This document shows, in pieces, positions 31,801-39,348 of a DNA stretch of 64,000 nt. A program made the position numbers and the translations under genes. The stretch is from JAFGBI01 sp964454025 (GTDB lineage: Bacteria > Myxococcota_A > Polyangia > Polyangiales > Polyangiaceae), in the NCBI GenBank assembly GCA_964454025.1, contig CAYVRP010000001.1, positions 79,209 to 143,208 on the forward strand, in the 5' to 3' direction. Under the pieces are notes generated by a model. That model saw nothing but the letters and a program-made list of their open reading frames with translations, was not told the origin of the DNA and did not search any database. How positions within the stretch are numbered: the stretch's first letter is position 1; every line of letters begins with the position of its first letter.

Positions 31801-34135
31801 GCTCGCGGTATCGACCCGTCTTGCTCAGGAGCCGGTCGAGCCCGCGGAGCGCTTCGAGGTGGTCCGGCTCCACCGCCGTCACGGCCTCGTAGCGGCGGAT
31901 GGCCTCACCGTCGTCCTTGAGGTGCTCCTCGAAGATCTCGGCGATGCGGCACATGGTCCGCAAGCGATCCTCCCCGCGCTCGGCGTCCGCGCGGCGTTCC
32001 AGGATCTTGACCAGGCCCTCGTAATCGTTCGTCCGCTCGTAGATGCGACCGAGGGCCTCGCTGGCGCGGACGTGACCGGGGTCCTCCCGCAGGATGCCCT
32101 CGTAGAGGTCCCGCGCGCGGCCGGTGTCGGCTAGCTGGATCTCCAGGATCTCCGCCGCCTCACAGCGGAGATCGCGGGCTAGCCCCGGGCTCGCGGCCGC
32201 GTCGGCGCGGGTGGTGAGGACCATCCCGAGCTCCGGCCATTGCTGCGCCTTGCGGTAGATCTGGGCGAGCCCGCGGAGCGCCGCGTCGTTGGTGGGATCC
32301 GCCTGGAGGATGGACTGGTACACGGGCAGCGCGAGGTCTGGGCGCTTGACGCGGGCGAGGTACCACTCTGCCATGCGCGAGTACAGTTGGTTCTTGGCCT
32401 CCTGCGGCAGGGAGTCGCTCAGGGTCGCCGCCATGCAGGCGCTCAGCACGTCCTCCCAGTTCTTCTCCTCGGCGCCCGCGAGCTTCTCGATCTGCTCGGC
32501 GAGCTCGTCACTCTTGGGATCCTCGCAGAGCGCCTGGGTGAAGGCGACGAGCGCTTGCTCTCGGTCCTGGAGCTCCTTGACGTAGAGCCGTCCGATCTCC
32601 GCCAGGGCTCGGGCGCGGTCGTTCCGGTCCGTCGACCGTTCGCTGCGCTGGAGCAGCATCTCCACGAGCTCGTCGTACTTCCCCAGACGTCGGCGCAGCG
32701 CTTCCAGCGCGGCCAGCGCCGAATCGTCGCCGGGGAACGCCTCGAGCAACGCTACGTAGGCCTGCTCGGCGGCCTCTAGCTCTCGACCCGCTTCGTACAT
32801 GCGGGCGGTACGAAACAGGAGGTGTCGCTTGGCCTCCCGCGCCTCGTGGTCCTCGCTCGCGATCTGCTCGGCCGCCAGTTGGAACGCCTCGGCGACGCGG
32901 AGCGGGTCCGCCCCGCCGTCCACGGTCTGCTCGAGGGCCTGTGCGCGCTCGAGCTCCGTCGGCTCCGCGAGGAGTGCATCGACGCGGCGGTCGAACTCCT
33001 CGGTCGCGATCTGGGGCTCGTTGCGGGGCTCGACGCGCGCCAGTGCGTCGAGCTCACCGACCAGATCCGAGGCGTCGGCCGGGCGCTGTGCGGCGTCCTT
33101 GGCGAGCAGGCGAAGCACGAGGGCATCGACCTCGGGGGGGATCCATCCCCGCGGGGCGACCGTGCTCGGCGCGGGTGGGGGGAGCGAGAGGTGCCCGATG
33201 GCGGCGCCGAGGCCGCCCTCCGGTCCGAACGGTGGGGCGCCGGCGAGCACCTCGTAGGCGAGGGCGCCGAACGCGTAGACGTCGCTCGCGGCCGTCGCCT
33301 CCTGACCGCGGAGCTGCTCTGGCGCCACCGTGTGAGCGTTGGCCACGAGCCAAGGGAGCTCCCGGTCTGCCGGCTCGGTCAGGAGGGCACGGCCCGCCAG
33401 CAGGTGGGCGCCGATCCCGAGCAGCCTCACGCAGGGCGCGCCGTTCGCGTCGCGGAACAGGAGCACCCCGTCGAGCCCGAGGGTCCCGTGGACGAGCTGG
33501 TTCTCGTGCAGGGCCGACAGGGCCTCCAGCAGCCCCTTGAGGATCGGCCGGGCCTCGTTCATGTGCATCGGCCCGGTGCGCGCGAGACGGGCGGCGAGGG
33601 TCTGTCCTTCCACGTAGTCCTGGGCGACGAGCACGCGTTCGCCGACGGTGCTCACCTCCAAGCGCTGGGGCAGGCCCGGGTGCTGCGTGCGGGCGAGCAG
33701 GCGCTGGGCGACGAGGAAGCGGTGGCGCCCGCGCCGGTCTCGGGCAAGCTCGGGGTGAACGACGAGCAGCCGCACCTCGGCGCCGGCGACACGGGCGAGG
33801 TAGGCCGTGCCGATGCGCTCGGCGTCGAGCTTGCGCACCACGACGTAGTCGCCGACCGTGTCGCCGGCGCGCAGGTCCGGCTCCGGCTGCCACCTTCGCC
33901 CCAGGAGGCCGAGGAGCCTGCTCGCGGCCTCGCCGCGGCGCGCCGCGATGGCGTCTACGAGCGCCGGGACCGCGTCCTGCTCGACCGCGTGGCGGGCGAG
34001 GGCCTGGGCGAAGGAGGCGATGCCCCCGGTGCCGCCGACCACCTCCGGATCGAAGGCGAGGAGCGAGCGGCACAGGTCGAAGAGCTGGTCCAGATCGAAC
34101 AGGCGTTCGAGCTCGGCGCGCAGGAGGTCGATCAC
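28826..34135 (-). CDS. Giant protein: EAD-like head, kinase-dead Hanks domain and long TPR array
   Basis: The 1769-residue protein has three parts. Residues 1-72 (LERLFDLDQLFDLCRSLLAFDPEVVGGTG... LVDAIAARRG) resemble an effector-associated domain 1 (EAD1) type helical adaptor. Residues about 96-370 have the Hanks kinase fold: a glycine-loop remnant, TVAPEQLRG and SDVYAFGALAYEVLAGAPPFG are present. However, the catalytic residues are not: the beta-3 lysine site reads VRLLVVHPE, HRD is HGT (216-218), the metal-binding asparagine is not in place, and DFG is GIG (240-242). Residues about 400-1450 are some twenty or more TPR-like helix pairs. The final 250 residues form a separate conserved-looking domain without known motif. 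No signal peptide. It probably scaffolds a signalling complex. ATG at 34135. Confidence 0.88.
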   Translation of the reverse strand: MIDLLRAELERLFDLDQLFDLCRSLLAFDPEVVGGTGGIASFAQALARHAVEQDAVPALVDAIAARRGEAASRLLGLLGRRWQPEPDLRAGDTVGDYVVVRKLDAERIGTAYLARVAGAEVRLLVVHPELARDRRGRHRFLVAQRLLARTQHPGLPQRLEVSTVGERVLVAQDYVEGQTLAARLARTGPMHMNEARPILKGLLEALSALHENQLVHGTLGLDGVLLFRDANGAPCVRLLGIGAHLLAGRALLTEPADRELPWLVANAHTVAPEQLRGQEATAASDVYAFGALAYEVLAGAPPFGPEGGLGAAIGHLSLPPPAPSTVAPRGWIPPEVDALVLRLLAKDAAQRPADASDLVGELDALARVEPRNEPQIATEEFDRRVDALLAEPTELERAQALEQTVDGGADPLRVAEAFQLAAEQIASEDHEAREAKRHLLFRTARMYEAGRELEAAEQAYVALLEAFPGDDSALAALEALRRRLGKYDELVEMLLQRSERSTDRNDRARALAEIGRLYVKELQDREQALVAFTQALCEDPKSDELAEQIEKLAGAEEKNWEDVLSACMAATLSDSLPQEAKNQLYSRMAEWYLARVKRPDLALPVYQSILQADPTNDAALRGLAQIYRKAQQWPELGMVLTTRADAAASPGLARDLRCEAAEILEIQLADTGRARDLYEGILREDPGHVRASEALGRIYERTNDYEGLVKILERRADAERGEDRLRTMCRIAEIFEEHLKDDGEAIRRYEAVTAVEPDHLEALRGLDRLLSKTGRYRELLANLSRQIAVAATPRQKITLWERVAGIQDEEFLDHAAAAEAWEAILAIDGAHEGAYAALPRHYRVLDRWEDLATLYERHVSLVEDPQRGLELHLARGRVLAEQLGCPERAMAAFEAASALDPQHRGALEALARVRETLGDTDAALRAIEALADKATSAEGKAEQYLRAARLLESRGDRDSAIEYYKRALDQVPSDLHTSAALRAAYVARGDINAAVQLLEREFSRTEGDATRARLAAEIATLCRDRLQDDLRAEEAAKRALQFDPTNVDARAILGDLAFEADHPVEASRHYEVIADRTDTLPKERATRILVRYVDALGRTGSTEKAIAPMDTLLRIAPDDAGALERVAQVTFEHGSPLRAVELYRDLFARFGEELSTHPDSLYRYGESLRRAGDLEGAIRPLEEASDADPANAEPLVSLARIYEARGEWEHVIRTKTRHLDVAEGETRVTLLIEIGEIAAEKLGDRTRAAKSYVAALEERADDRRLLTKLMQLYSEEQDWEKLVEVVVRLAEFVEDHQQKAKYLMTAAIVSERQMRDFERALDFYRQVIQLDPDNEKAIDAAIELERASTRFEAVEDLLKLKVERATEASDNARLLAAFVALGELYENDLMWIEKAIDAYEAAQTLDSRDTARAEKLAELYASDPARYLGKAVASQIALLRQNPHRAEPYKLLRRLYTETKHADAAWCLCQALHVLNLAEPDEERFFQRMRSETAAPAREALTDETWLRYLMHEDADPFLTSIFALIEPAVIGSRSRSLDDLGYDPRYQIDLARHPLPMSQNLFYAAGVLGLEPPPTYQNPNDPAGLSFLHARTPSVVLGRAAMAPEIPPQAAAFIAARHLAYFRPGMYVRHLVATGTGLKAWLFAAIKLISPQFPVAAELEGPVRDALTALEAGIQGQARDHLARIVAQLVQSGGALDLKRWVCGVDLTADRVGLLVAHDLETSVEIVRASDDSASAVPREERQKQLVLYSISEPFFELRRHLGVAVDS

Positions 34136-34344
34136 GGGTTCTCCTCGGAGGTTCGGCCACCGCGGGGCGCCGTGGCGCGCGAATGATAGCCAAATCAGCG
34201 GCGGACCGCAGCGGACTCGCGCCTCGATGGCCCCTGGGCGTGGACCTGGCGACCGCTTCCAGAGCGGTCCGCGCGGCGAGCGACGAGGCCCCGGCGACGG
34301 CCGAAATCTGGGCTTCGTGTCCGCAGTTGTGGCATGGGTGACGG
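34136..34344. promoter_or_regulatory. Divergent promoter region with overlapping inverted repeats
   Basis: This 209-base gap separates the leftward TPR-pseudokinase gene from the rightward FtsB-like gene. GCGGACCGC (34201-34209) is repeated inverted as GCGGTCCGC (34264-34272), and the second copy also pairs locally with ACCGCT (34252-34257). No convincing -35/-10 pair was found on either strand. Confidence 0.3.
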
Positions 34345-34635
34345 GTGCCTGTCGCGTCCGTCCTGCTCGAGCGGGTCCTCCCCGTCACGGTCCTCGTGCT
34401 GGCGGTGGTGGCGGTCCCCGTGATGGCGTTCTCGCCGACGGGGCTGGCGCGGCTCCGGAGCCTGCGGGAGGAGCGGCAGCGAGCAGACGCGACGGTGGCC
34501 GAGCTCTCCCGCGAGATCGCCCGGCTACGGGTCGAGGTCGCCCAGATCAAGTCCGATCCGGCGGCCATCGAGCGGGTCGCGAGGGACGAACTCGGCCTCG
34601 TCCGGCAGACGGAGCTCGTGTTCCAGTTCAAATAG
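34345..34635 (+). CDS. FtsB/DivIC-like septum formation initiator protein
   Basis: The 96-residue protein from GTG 34345 has one N-terminal membrane helix (about 10-29), a coiled coil (35-68) and a short C-terminal motif (ERVARDELGLVRQTELVFQF) that is the hallmark of the FtsB/DivIC family (ARExLGLVRPGExVF). In the divisome, FtsB forms a complex with FtsL and FtsQ to activate septal wall synthesis. It is not beside eno or ispD as in enterobacteria. The name ftsB is not given because DivIC-family paralogues exist. Confidence 0.82.
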   Translation: MPVASVLLERVLPVTVLVLAVVAVPVMAFSPTGLARLRSLREERQRADATVAELSREIARLRVEVAQIKSDPAAIERVARDELGLVRQTELVFQFK

Positions 34636-34715
34636 GCCGACCCGTAGTCGCCCCGGGAGTCGTATCGGGTAGGTGAGGTTGCGGGCGCGGCGACCCCGGG
34701 AGAACATCCCCGGCG

Positions 34716-35948
34716 GTGACCATCGAGCTCGTGCATCGGGTCCTCGTCGCCGGGGTGGCCCCGAGAGACGTGATCGTGGAGGCGTTGCTCGAATCCGTCC
34801 GCTGGCGGCGGCCCTTTCTTGCGGTGCTGGCCGCCCTCCGACCGGAGGTGTGCCGCCTCCTCGAACGGGAGGTGGAGCGCCTGGGGTTGCCCGAGGCGGA
34901 GGCACCGGTGCCGGACCTCGCGCTCGTGGCGCGCTGTCCACCTGGGATGCTGGAGGTGCTCGGCCTGGTCCCAGTGAGCCAGGATCCCACCACGGGTGAG
35001 GTGATCGCGGCGACTGCGGATCCCCTGGACGCCCATGCGGCCGAGGAGCTCGCCTACCACCTCGGCGAGCCCGTTGTCCTGCTCCGCGCGCCCGTGGAAC
35101 GGATCGCCGGGAAGTTCCCCCCGGCGCCGTCCGTGGATCTCTCGGCGCGGCCGGAGCGGGTCGTTCCCGTTGCCGACCCCGAGCTCGAGGCGCTCCGCCC
35201 CCCGCGCATGCCGGACCTGGGGCTGCCGCCGCTCCCGGCGTCGGGCACGCGCATGGACTTCGTTCCGGGCGGGGGGAGCGAGCGACCCATCCCGCTCGTT
35301 CGGCTCTCCTCCCCGCCTCAGGCGCGCCGCGGAGCCGCGCCGTCGGCGGTCGTCCGCTCCGCGCTGTCGACCGGGATTGACCGCGTCGAGCGTGGAGAGC
35401 CGGGGCGGGGTTCGCGCGGGTCACCCCGCGCGAGGCGGCCGTCTTCGCCGCCGGCTGCGCGCGACCTGGTGCCAGCGCGCGACGTGCATGGGTGCATCGA
35501 CGCTCTGGACCGAGCCACCAGCCCTGACGATGTGGTCGCGCTGCTGGTCGCCGGGGTCGAGGCGCTGGGGGCGGGCGCTGTCGTGCTCGCGGATCAAGGC
35601 GCGGAGAGCCGCGGACGCGCGGCGTCACGGTGGATCGCGGATGCGGCGCGGATCCGCGCGATCAGCGTCACCTCTGGGCCTGGCTCCGTGATCGATCGCG
35701 CCCTGCGTGAGGGTCGCTACGCGGGGCCGCTGCCGGACGACGTGGCGCATCGCGGCCTCGCGGAGTTGCTCGGCGCGACTGCCTCCGATGTCCACGTCGT
35801 GCCGGTGCGCGTTCGCGGACGAGCGGCGGTCACCGTCGTCGCCGCGGGGCTCGACCAGCCGTCGAGCGGCGCTCGTCGGATCGAAGATCTTGCGGACGCG
35901 GCGGCCCGGGCGCTGGAGCGGATCCTGCGCGGCCGCAAGAGAGGGTAG
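34716..35948 (+). CDS. Protein with an MshEN/GspE-N-like domain, function unknown
   Basis: The 410-residue protein from GTG 34716 opens with a helical section and a segment CPPGMLEVLGLVPVSQDPTTGEVIAATADPLDAHAAEELAYHLGEPVVLLRAPVERI (about residues 73-130), which is the MshEN fold seen at the N-terminus of GspE/PilB-type ATPases and in c-di-GMP-binding relatives. A disordered Pro/Arg-rich linker (150-250) follows, then a C-terminal domain (255-405) that looks GAF-like (VVALLVAGVEALGAGAVVLADQG...VVPVRVRGRAAVTVVAAG). No Walker A is present. It is not part of the gsp operon. Confidence 0.7.
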   Translation: MTIELVHRVLVAGVAPRDVIVEALLESVRWRRPFLAVLAALRPEVCRLLEREVERLGLPEAEAPVPDLALVARCPPGMLEVLGLVPVSQDPTTGEVIAATADPLDAHAAEELAYHLGEPVVLLRAPVERIAGKFPPAPSVDLSARPERVVPVADPELEALRPPRMPDLGLPPLPASGTRMDFVPGGGSERPIPLVRLSSPPQARRGAAPSAVVRSALSTGIDRVERGEPGRGSRGSPRARRPSSPPAARDLVPARDVHGCIDALDRATSPDDVVALLVAGVEALGAGAVVLADQGAESRGRAASRWIADAARIRAISVTSGPGSVIDRALREGRYAGPLPDDVAHRGLAELLGATASDVHVVPVRVRGRAAVTVVAAGLDQPSSGARRIEDLADAAARALERILRGRKRG

Positions 35949-35997
35949 ACTAGGCGCTCCTGGTCGCCGCTCCCTCCTACCCGCGCCCGCCGTCGTG

Positions 35998-36723
35998 TCA
36001 GGGGAGGCGTGCCTGGACCCCGGCCCCGAACTCCATGGTGGCGTGGAGGTAGCGGAGTACCCCCACGCTCATCCCGAAGACCTGGGCAAACAGGCCGACG
36101 TGCTCCGCGAGGTCGAGCTGCAGCCCCAACGCCGCGCGCAGGACAACGTCGGTGTCATACTGCGGGTCGAACGCACCGTTGTAGGTGAAGATCGGATCCC
36201 CGGCCCCCGACTCGAACTCCACCCCCACCGAGGGCTCGACGAAGAACTTCACCGGCTTCTTCGGCCGCGTGTAGATGCGCGTCCCGGCGGCCACGATCCG
36301 GAGCGGGCGCGTGTCGGTCGGGGCCTCGCCGACGAGCCCGAGGCGCACCATCGCGAAGGGCTCGATGCTCGCGAGCGGCGCGAAACTTGCCGCGAGATCC
36401 AGCATCGCCGGACCGAGGTGGCCACAGAACTGCTGCTGGTCAGCGAGGGATTTCGAGAAGTCGGGCTCCGAGCAGAAGGGCGAGTCGTCGTACCGGAGCA
36501 CCATGCGGTAGCCCCCCAGGATCGCGGCCCGGACCCCGGCTTGCAGGGCGTGGACGTAGCGCCGGTCCTCGGCCGTCCCCTCCGCGTGGGCAGCGTCACG
36601 GGGCGAGGGGTCGCTCTCGGACGAAACCGGCTCGGCGCTGGCCGCGCGAGCCACCCCGAGCGAGAGGCTCGCGGCGAGCACCCCCCAGCCGAAGCAGCGC
36701 CCGGACACGCGCGCACTATACAT
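35998..36723 (-). CDS. Putative outer-membrane beta-barrel protein
   Basis: The 241-residue protein has a signal peptide (about 1-31, cleavage near ARAASA|EP). The mature part has alternating hydrophobic strands, including ALQAGVRAAILGGYRMVLRY, IEPFAMVRLGLVGEAP, VEPSVGVEFESGAG and a C-terminal strand ATMEFGAGVQARLP, the pattern of small outer-membrane barrels, although it ends in proline rather than an aromatic residue. Two cysteines (CSEPDFSKS and QQFCGHLG) could form a disulfide in a loop. It is unrelated to its neighbours and faces the MshEN gene. Function unknown. Confidence 0.65.
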   Translation of the reverse strand: MYSARVSGRCFGWGVLAASLSLGVARAASAEPVSSESDPSPRDAAHAEGTAEDRRYVHALQAGVRAAILGGYRMVLRYDDSPFCSEPDFSKSLADQQQFCGHLGPAMLDLAASFAPLASIEPFAMVRLGLVGEAPTDTRPLRIVAAGTRIYTRPKKPVKFFVEPSVGVEFESGAGDPIFTYNGAFDPQYDTDVVLRAALGLQLDLAEHVGLFAQVFGMSVGVLRYLHATMEFGAGVQARLP

Positions 36724-36763
36724 CAGGGTTCAGGGCGTCGGAAGACGGCGGGCGGGGCGGGCG

Positions 36764-38536
36764 TCACCGCGCGCGGTCCACCGCCGCGGTCCCGGCGCGG
36801 GTCCATTCCCGCTCGAGCCCGAGCGCGAGCCAGCTCAGGGTGAGCTCGGCGTCCCCGGCCGCGATGGGCAGCCCGTCGCCGTTCCAGCGGTCGGGGGGCG
36901 GAAGCGCGAGCGTCGTCGCCGCGCGCCGGCGCTCGAGCGCGCGCGCGTCCGCCGTGCGCGCCAGGATGCCGAGGCCCGCGCGCACCGGCACCGTGCCGCG
37001 TGGGATGTGGGGGGCGATGAGCGCGCGCAGGTTGGGCCGGAGCATGGCCGCGCGCCGTGCCACCCAGCGGACGTCGTCGAGCGATTCGACCACGAGGGCG
37101 CTCGGGCCATCGAGGAGGCGCCGGCCGGTCACCAGCGCCAGGGTCGAGATCGGCTCGCAGGGCTCCGGACGGACGATCTCTTCCTCGCGGGCCTTGCCCG
37201 CCGGCTCGAGGCGAGCCTTCGACTTTCCCTTGCGCACGACGAGCACGTCGTCGGTCGGCAGAGCGCGCGGGACCGTGATGCGAACCGGGCGCTTGAACCC
37301 CCGGGGGTCGCCCACTTGCCCCGTGGCCACGGCGAAGGCGATGGTTTCGGCGGAGGCCACCACGAAGCGCCGATCCTGGGGGGAGCCCGGCTCGGGGTCG
37401 AAGGTGCGCAAGGAGAGGCCCGTCGGTGGCGGCGGATAGAGGTCGCCGGTGACCAGCCGGTGGTCGGGTTCGAGGATCCGCGCGCCGGTAGCGATGAGGT
37501 CCGGCAAGGCGCCGGTGTGGGCGAGCACCTCCAGCGCCTGGCGCGAGGGCGGGGCGAGCAAGAGGTCGAGCGCGGGCGGCACACGCTTGGATTTCAGCAG
37601 GGCCGCGACGGCCATGAGGTCGCGCAGCGACGTGCCGGAGTCACCGCCGAGGATGACCTGGTGCACCGGCTCCTCCGCCAGCTCCCGCACCGGGTGCACG
37701 CGCCCCTGGGCGTCCATCAGCAGCGGGTCCACGGCCGACAGGTCGACGCTGATCACGTCGTCGCAAGGGGCGCCGGCGTCCGGGGCGAGCCCCCGATGGG
37801 CCTTGGAGCGCCGCTGATCGCGGAGGAAGACCTCGGGCTTCTCGTCACTGACGAAGAGGGTGGCCGCCGCCCCGAGCTGCGGGGCGAGCGCCGCGAGGAC
37901 CGCACGCTCCGGCACCGAGAGGAGGCGGGCGCTGGGCCCGGCGAATTCCAGCACCACGGGCGCCCGGTGCTGGCGATCGACCCGCTCGATCACCTCGGGC
38001 AGGCCGCGCCGGATGAGCTCGAGCGCGACGTCACGCACGCACACGAACGGACGGATCCGCCCGGAGAGCAAGACCTGGATACTGCGCGGGGGGCGCACCA
38101 GCACCGTGCCCCGCTGCAGCGCCTCCGCGAGCTGAGAGGGCGATACGGTCAGCGTGAGCATGCCGACACCGCCGACGGACGCCAGGCGCGGCTCGTCGGT
38201 GATGGCGAGGCGCGCCGGACTCGCGAATCGTTCCAGGTGAACGGGCCCGGGGAAGCCGATGCCCGGGCGCGCGAGCAGCAGGCCGAGCCCCAGCGCCTCG
38301 CGCAGCGCCCGGGGCAGGGCATGCTGCAGCGCCTCGTCCGGATCCCCGTGGGTGACGCAGCGCGTGTCGTAGGCGACCGCCGATTCGACCGCGATGCGCT
38401 TCATCCCCGCGGCGATCGCCTCGCTCACCGGGGCGCGGGGCTCCCTTGCCAGGATCAGCTGGTCGACCTTCACCTCGGCGAGGTCGGCGGTGAGGGCGGG
38501 ATCCTCGGCGCGAGAGGCGAGGATCTTCTGAGTCAT
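36764..38536 (-). CDS. Aconitase/isopropylmalate-dehydratase-family protein without iron-sulfur ligands
   Basis: The 590-residue protein aligns with the aconitase superfamily along its length: EKILA-like start (MTQKILASRAED, ATG 38536), VVLEFAGPSARLLSVPERAVL (194-215), and LKSKRVPPALDLLLAPPSRQALEVL (314-338), which parallels the LeuC stretch after GSCTN. Two LeuC/aconitase hallmarks are lost: GSCTN reads GGDSG (297-301), so the first cluster cysteine is Asp299, and the CxxC-type pair is replaced by EPDHRLVTG (356-364). The DSHT substrate motif is also absent (ITDEPRL). A swivel-like C-terminal region remains (VRITVPRALPTDD). It should therefore lack the [4Fe-4S] cluster and hydro-lyase activity; its present role is unknown. 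An upstream ATG at 38569 is possible. Confidence 0.75.
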   Translation of the reverse strand: MTQKILASRAEDPALTADLAEVKVDQLILAREPRAPVSEAIAAGMKRIAVESAVAYDTRCVTHGDPDEALQHALPRALREALGLGLLLARPGIGFPGPVHLERFASPARLAITDEPRLASVGGVGMLTLTVSPSQLAEALQRGTVLVRPPRSIQVLLSGRIRPFVCVRDVALELIRRGLPEVIERVDRQHRAPVVLEFAGPSARLLSVPERAVLAALAPQLGAAATLFVSDEKPEVFLRDQRRSKAHRGLAPDAGAPCDDVISVDLSAVDPLLMDAQGRVHPVRELAEEPVHQVILGGDSGTSLRDLMAVAALLKSKRVPPALDLLLAPPSRQALEVLAHTGALPDLIATGARILEPDHRLVTGDLYPPPPTGLSLRTFDPEPGSPQDRRFVVASAETIAFAVATGQVGDPRGFKRPVRITVPRALPTDDVLVVRKGKSKARLEPAGKAREEEIVRPEPCEPISTLALVTGRRLLDGPSALVVESLDDVRWVARRAAMLRPNLRALIAPHIPRGTVPVRAGLGILARTADARALERRRAATTLALPPPDRWNGDGLPIAAGDAELTLSWLALGLEREWTRAGTAAVDRAR

Positions 38537-38986
38537 GGTGCGGGGCGGATCCCCCGCTCGTGCACGCATGGCCGGACGAGCCTCTCCGTTGAACGCGAGC
38601 GGCTGCCCACAGCTCGCTCAGGCAGGCCGCACGGTAGCCGCTCGACGTTCAGGGGGTCAAGCCGGGGAACGCGGATAGACTTCCTCCGGGCGCATCACCC
38701 ATCGAGGGCGCGGGCGCAAGCCTCGATTCGCCACCCACGACGCCTGCTCTCCCGGGCTTGCCCGACGGCGCGGTGGCCCCGCCCCGAGGCGGAGCGGCCA
38801 GCGGGCCGGTATGGCTTGTTGCCTGCTGGAGCCCGTTTCCGCCGAGCGCGCCGGACCGGCCACGGTCGCTCGGGGCGCCCGAGCTGCCGCGCGCCCGGAC
38901 CCGCCGAAGCGGGCCGGAGACGGACCGCTTCGGGCGCGAGGCCATAAACATTCACCCGCGTCTCCGAAACCGGTAACCTGAGCTGC
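38537..38986. other. Divergent intergenic region; no gene seen
   Basis: The 450-base gap lies between the leftward aconitase-like gene and the rightward Roadblock gene. A 72-residue frame (38758-38976) is low-complexity Arg/Pro and is not called. The main structure is the hairpin at 38904-38933. No clear promoter hexamers were recognised. Confidence 0.35.
38904..38933 (+). promoter_or_regulatory. Strong stem-loop in the leader of the Roadblock gene
   Basis: CCGAAGCGG (38904-38912) and CCGCTTCGG (38925-38933) are perfect 9-base arms around a 12-base loop, extendable by two pairs past a one-base bulge. It ends 53 bases before the ATG at 38987, so it would lie in the 5' leader or just before the promoter. 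A leader structure or an upstream terminator is possible. Confidence 0.4.
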
Positions 38987-39346
38987 ATGTTCAAGGACTC
39001 GCTCCGGCGCCTGGTGGACGATACGGACGGCGGGCTGGCCAGTCTGCTCATGGATTTCGAGGGGATCCCGCTGGAGACGTACTCTCGCGAGGGAGCGGCG
39101 TTCGACATCGAGGCCGTGGGCGCGGAGGTCAGCGTGGTGGTCAAGTCGATCCAGCGCGCCACCGAGATGCTCGACGCGGGCGAGGCCCGGGAAGTCGCCT
39201 TCAAGAGCGACAAGCTGGTCACGATCATCCGGGTCCTCAACGAGAACTACTTCGTCGCCCTGGCCCTGAGCCCCGACGGCAATTTCGGCAAGGGTCGCTA
39301 TCTGCTTCGGGTCGCGGCTCCCGAACTCGCGCGCGAGCTCGTCTGA
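38987..39346 (+). CDS. Roadblock/LC7-domain protein
   Basis: The 119-residue protein is a single Roadblock/LC7 domain (LRRLVDDTDGGLASLLMDFEGIPLETYSREGAAFDIEAVGAEVSVVVKSIQRATEML), of the type that in bacteria regulates small Ras-like GTPases, as MglB does for MglA in Myxococcus. No GTPase gene is adjacent. It is three bases upstream of the aroQ start, so the genes are coupled. Whether it serves a GTPase elsewhere cannot be told. Confidence 0.85.
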   Translation: MFKDSLRRLVDDTDGGLASLLMDFEGIPLETYSREGAAFDIEAVGAEVSVVVKSIQRATEMLDAGEAREVAFKSDKLVTIIRVLNENYFVALALSPDGNFGKGRYLLRVAAPELARELV

Positions 39347-39348
39347 CG

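Noticed and set aside
38758..38976. Open frame of 72 residues upstream of the Roadblock gene
   Set aside because: Low-complexity Arg/Pro sequence overlapping a strong hairpin; no support for translation.
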